Under the pieces are notes generated by a model. The model worked only from the letters and a program-made list of their open reading frames with translations, searched no databases and was not told the origin of the DNA. A stretch of DNA of 64,000 nt from Actinernus sp. WN-2022. Its lineage: Eukaryota > Cnidaria > Anthozoa > Actiniaria > Actinernidae. The translations under genes and the position numbers were made by a program. Shown one piece after another: positions 60,899-64,000 of the stretch; positions within the stretch are counted from its first letter, which is position 1, and each line of letters starts with the position of its first letter. The stretch spans positions 71,419,012 through 71,483,011 of the forward strand of contig JAOWCC010000577.1 in assembly GCA_030867875.1 (NCBI GenBank), given 5' to 3'.

Positions 60899-61962
60899 CA
60901 AATGGATTCCTAAACTAATTTTTTATTTGAATGGCCCATTTTCATGCCAACGTACGTTTTGCGAATTTGTAAACCAGCCATTGGGCCTTCGTGAATCCAT
61001 ATACAGTACATGTATTTTCGGGGTAGTGCTTTGTCTTTCACCTCTGTGGCCCTGGTTTAGATTATCGGAACGATTGCAGAATACCCCACCACTTGGTTCA
61101 TTAATAATACATTTTCTCAAATTCTCATACAAACCTTCTAAAAACCTAACCCTGAAATTCAAATAAATCTTACCCATTTTCAACCCCAAATCATTCATAG
61201 AACGAGTCTAAATACAGCTGAGCTAATTGGATAATTTTGTACAATTTGTAAGGGCTTTTCAAGTGATCTTTCGAAGTGGTGGGGTATTCTGCAATTTAGC
61301 CGTTTCTCCCTCCATAAAAAAACAACATGCTAAATTCCAATTCAATTTGTGATTTAGCCAGGTCCTGGCTAAGATCAGCTCCATGGTTGTTCCAGTTCCT
61401 GTTACAAATTCAATGTTATTTTTACTGATCTGTCGACGTGTATCTCTGTAGTTTTTCGCATGGTCTGTTTTCTGGATGAACAGGTAAATGTCGAAGACTT
61501 CTTTTGTGTAGGCTGGACTCCTTTGAGGATTTCAGTTGCCCAGCATTGATTTAAAATATTCTTGGCTTCATGTTCAGTCCTGATATATAATAGCTACATG
61601 TACATGTACAGTGTATGTTGTGGCTTAAGGTTACCATAGACCTTTGCAGCCTGTTTTCTCCCAAACAATTTTTTCATTCCTTGTGAAGTTTATTAATATT
61701 GTACTTGATATCTCTGAAATCTTAATTTAAAAAAATGAAAACATCTCGGGATATTTGGAAAACTGTATTTCAAAGTGAAGTAAATAGATAGCTTAGGCTA
61801 GCTCGCTGTATGTAGATGTTTGCGGGAAACTACATCCGGGACATTCAAAAGCCCATCTCGATGCATATCACGTGTGCTTTAGTGTTCACATGTTAGCAGA
61901 CTGCAGTACTGCTATCGTTCATAGTTCTTTGAGGTTTCATTAGGAATATTGTTTCAGCTCAC
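60899..61962. other. Host DNA with a small inverted repeat
   Basis: TTGCAGAATACCCCACCACTT (61074) and its complement (to about 61294) delimit a roughly 220-bp inverted repeat. Nothing coding was recognised. Confidence 0.5.
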
Positions 61963-62200
61963 TTATGGATAAACCAAAATGGAATCCCAGTCCTTTGGAT
62001 GCCCTATGACCACATCTACAGCCAGAGTTGTGCTGGTTTGCTGCGATTTATCCTTAGCTTTCGCCTTCCCTTCTATTGTCCTTGATATCTCATGCTGCTT
62101 TTTGGTCTTATGTCGCTTGATAACACTTTTCTTTTTTCCAGGTTTCTTAATTTTTGCCAATGATGCACTTGTAGCTAGCAGTCTAACCAGATCGTTCGAT
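61963..62200 (-). CDS. Possible terminal exon of a host gene
   Basis: On the minus strand a TTTTGCTAG acceptor-like site (about 62201-62209) is followed by an open frame of 78 codons ending at a stop at 61963-61965. The product is lysine-rich (KIKKPGKKKSVIKRHKTKK) and ends with a mixed hydrophobic tail IGHPKDWDSILVYP, which looks like a real protein end. The protein was not recognised; a nucleolar protein would fit the composition. No upstream exon could be identified. Confidence 0.3.
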
Positions 62201-62210
62201 GAAACTAGCA

Positions 62211-63610
62211 AAACAGTACTTGATACAATGTATGTATGAATGTAAACCCAGGTAATACATGTACAAAGTATTTCATTGCCCGCAAATTCGTGGTTCGTTC
62301 ACAACAACCCCAGTGCTCCTGTGCTTCATTGGCATGTTGGGTTAACATGTTGACAGAACCTTCTTTCATGTTAGTGTGAACTCGCTGTAAAACTTTCGAA
62401 GCTAAAAACTCTGAGTTTATTTACATACTTGCTTATGCCCTGTCTCTGAGGGAATTGTATGACTTTTGTGTCTTTATAGTAATTATTGGATCCTTGCAAA
62501 ACTTGGCCAAATGATAGATCTATATACATGTACTACAATGTACATGTACATGTATCAAGGAACCAAAGTGTGTCTGGCTTTAGCAATATTTTTGTTATTT
62601 CTTTTTTTATGTGGCTTTGCATCATATAGTTTGGAAGATTTTCCTATCTCGAATTTCAAGAAGGATTTGCATATGAACAAAGTAAAATATTAAAAATCCC
62701 AACACACTTTAGGAGGCTGTCATCTGCTGATTGACATACAGTGTAGTGCAACTGAATGGATTGTATGCCCAAATGCGTATGCACGTAATTCACTGATCTA
62801 AACGTCAACTTTTATTGCGTTTGTAGGCTTAGTACTGCTTTCCAATGAAATCTTTATTTAAAAAAGTAATCCCATCCGGTACCTTATTTCATAAGCTTTA
62901 CAGCGATGTATAGGTTTCTATGGTTTCCCTTAAAGCATAGCGCTGGTCTACGGTAACCTTAATATTGGTTGATTGTCTTAAATTTGTCTATTGGTTGTTT
63001 GTCAGCTAGTATTTATTTATTTAGAAAAAGGTTTAACTTCAGGCCATTTCATGACTTGAAGAAACCAAAGTAATCCTTAGAATTATATTTTTTGTTTTAA
63101 TTTCGTAATTAAAATAACATTGGATGTGGTGCTTCCAATGGAAACACAAACAACTTGAAAATCAAAAACAAAGTATTTATTTCCCCCCCAAAATAATGTA
63201 AATTAAGTGGCTAGAAGATTGCTAACAATTGTACTATTCCTTTTTTCAGCAGTTTGGAAAGCACTTACATGTACATGTAGCAACAAGATCACTGGTTGGC
63301 TGAGTACATATGGGAGAAGACCACAGATAAGACTGATTAAAAACATAAACTAGGCTATGTTAGGATAATTACTCATGTTTACAAAATACCTCTCCAGCTA
63401 AGGTATAATTTAAAAAAATTATGCTTACAATATTTTCTGGAATATTAATGCAAAGTATCTGTATGTCTTGAGCAGGATGATTTTAAATAAATGTCCAGGG
63501 CATTTACATGTATATTTAAGATGAGGCCTTGGTTTTTATTCGAGATCTGGCCAGGAGCTGATTGTCACGTACAGTATATGTACAGTGTACGAATTTACGA
63601 GTACATGGTA
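62211..63610. other. Host DNA, no recognised gene
   Basis: AT-rich, with short ACATGTACATGTA palindromic runs (62520-62555, 63268). Confidence 0.5.
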
Positions 63611-63870
63611 CTACTCTTCCCAGTAAACTGCGACAGCCCAAGTTTTTTATGGCCCCCGTGTTGTGAATGGTGTGTACCACCTGATCACTGTTTGGCATAC
63701 GGCCGGTAGAGATTTTTGTGTGGCGGTGTGAGAAAAGCGGCATGTTGTTCTACATTGTAGATAAAGAATGCCTTGTTGTAGACAGTAGCTACAGTAATCC
63801 ATGATACAGAATATTCACATCACGTGGGCTGTAAAAAAACTTGGGTGTTGCAGTTTACTGGGAAGAGTAG
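63611..63870. mobile_element. 260-bp MITE with TA duplication (Tc1/mariner-like)
   Basis: Inverted ends CTACTCTTCCCAGTAAACTG and complement CAGTTTACTGGGAAGAGTAG, flanked by TA on both sides. No coding capacity. Confidence 0.7.
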
Positions 63871-64000
63871 TATACTAGTTTAATTTCTGCTGCTACATTG
63901 GTCACATTCTATCAACTAACCAACTAACCAGCAGTGTGGTCATAATTAAGAAGTTGAGGTCTATTCACTATACAGTTAGCTCCAGAATATTATACAAAAG

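Overview
The window is nuclear DNA of a metazoan, most likely a marine invertebrate such as a cnidarian (inferred from style, not proven). It is AT-rich, intron-poor in what can be read, full of short palindromic DNA transposons, decayed L2/CR1-type retrotransposon ends and tRNA-derived repeats, and it holds two integrated Polinton/Maverick-type (adintovirus-like) viruses.

Region 1 (1-16162) is the right-hand part of a decayed, GC-rich Polinton (element 1) whose left end lies outside the window. It keeps the end of a VLTF3-like gene, a membrane/coiled-coil gene, a fibre-head-like gene, the packaging ATPase, a scaffold-like gene, penton, a small basic protein, the major capsid protein, two core-type proteins, an adenain-like protease, a phospholipase-A2 protein, an integrase and a protein-primed DNA polymerase B. 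Many genes carry frameshifts or stop codons. A 5'-truncated non-LTR retrotransposon (5815-8775) splits the core-protein pair, and a second insertion splits the polymerase. Its right terminus is a 283-bp palindrome ending at 16162.

Region 2 (16163-30205) is host DNA with no convincing gene: several terminal-inverted-repeat elements with 6-bp or 9-bp target duplications, a SINE, tandem arrays and dispersed repeats.

Region 3 (30212-46621) is a complete 16.4-kb Polinton (element 2). It has terminal inverted repeats of about 0.5 kb, a 6-bp target duplication (GCAAAG), and sixteen genes that are open throughout. The capsid and maturation block is collinear with element 1, but the integrase (chromodomain type) and the DNA polymerase belong to other lineages than those of element 1. 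The fibre and scaffold genes have exchanged places around the ATPase. Both elements begin or end with AGTAGTATAG and both termini are long self-complementary palindromes able to fold like parvoviral hairpins. The PLA2 gene and the integrase of element 2 appear to be joined by a -1 ribosomal frameshift (in-phase A AAA AAC). Nearly every gene has a TATATAG-like motif a few bases before its ATG.

Region 4 (46628-64000) is host repeat DNA: many copies of two dispersed families, a fold-back element, a hammerhead self-cleaving ribozyme at 52411-52455, an 1150-bp palindromic-ended transposon with a 9-bp target duplication, a circularly permuted tandem of tRNA-like units with a 10-bp duplication, and at the far right more unique DNA with one possible minus-strand terminal exon.

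How the viral genes would work together: the polymerase copies a linear genome from its ends; the ATPase packages it into a capsid of major capsid protein and penton with a fibre; the protease matures capsid and core proteins; the PLA2 protein probably helps membrane passage; the integrase inserts the DNA with a 6-bp duplication; and the VLTF3-like factor probably drives expression from the shared upstream motif.
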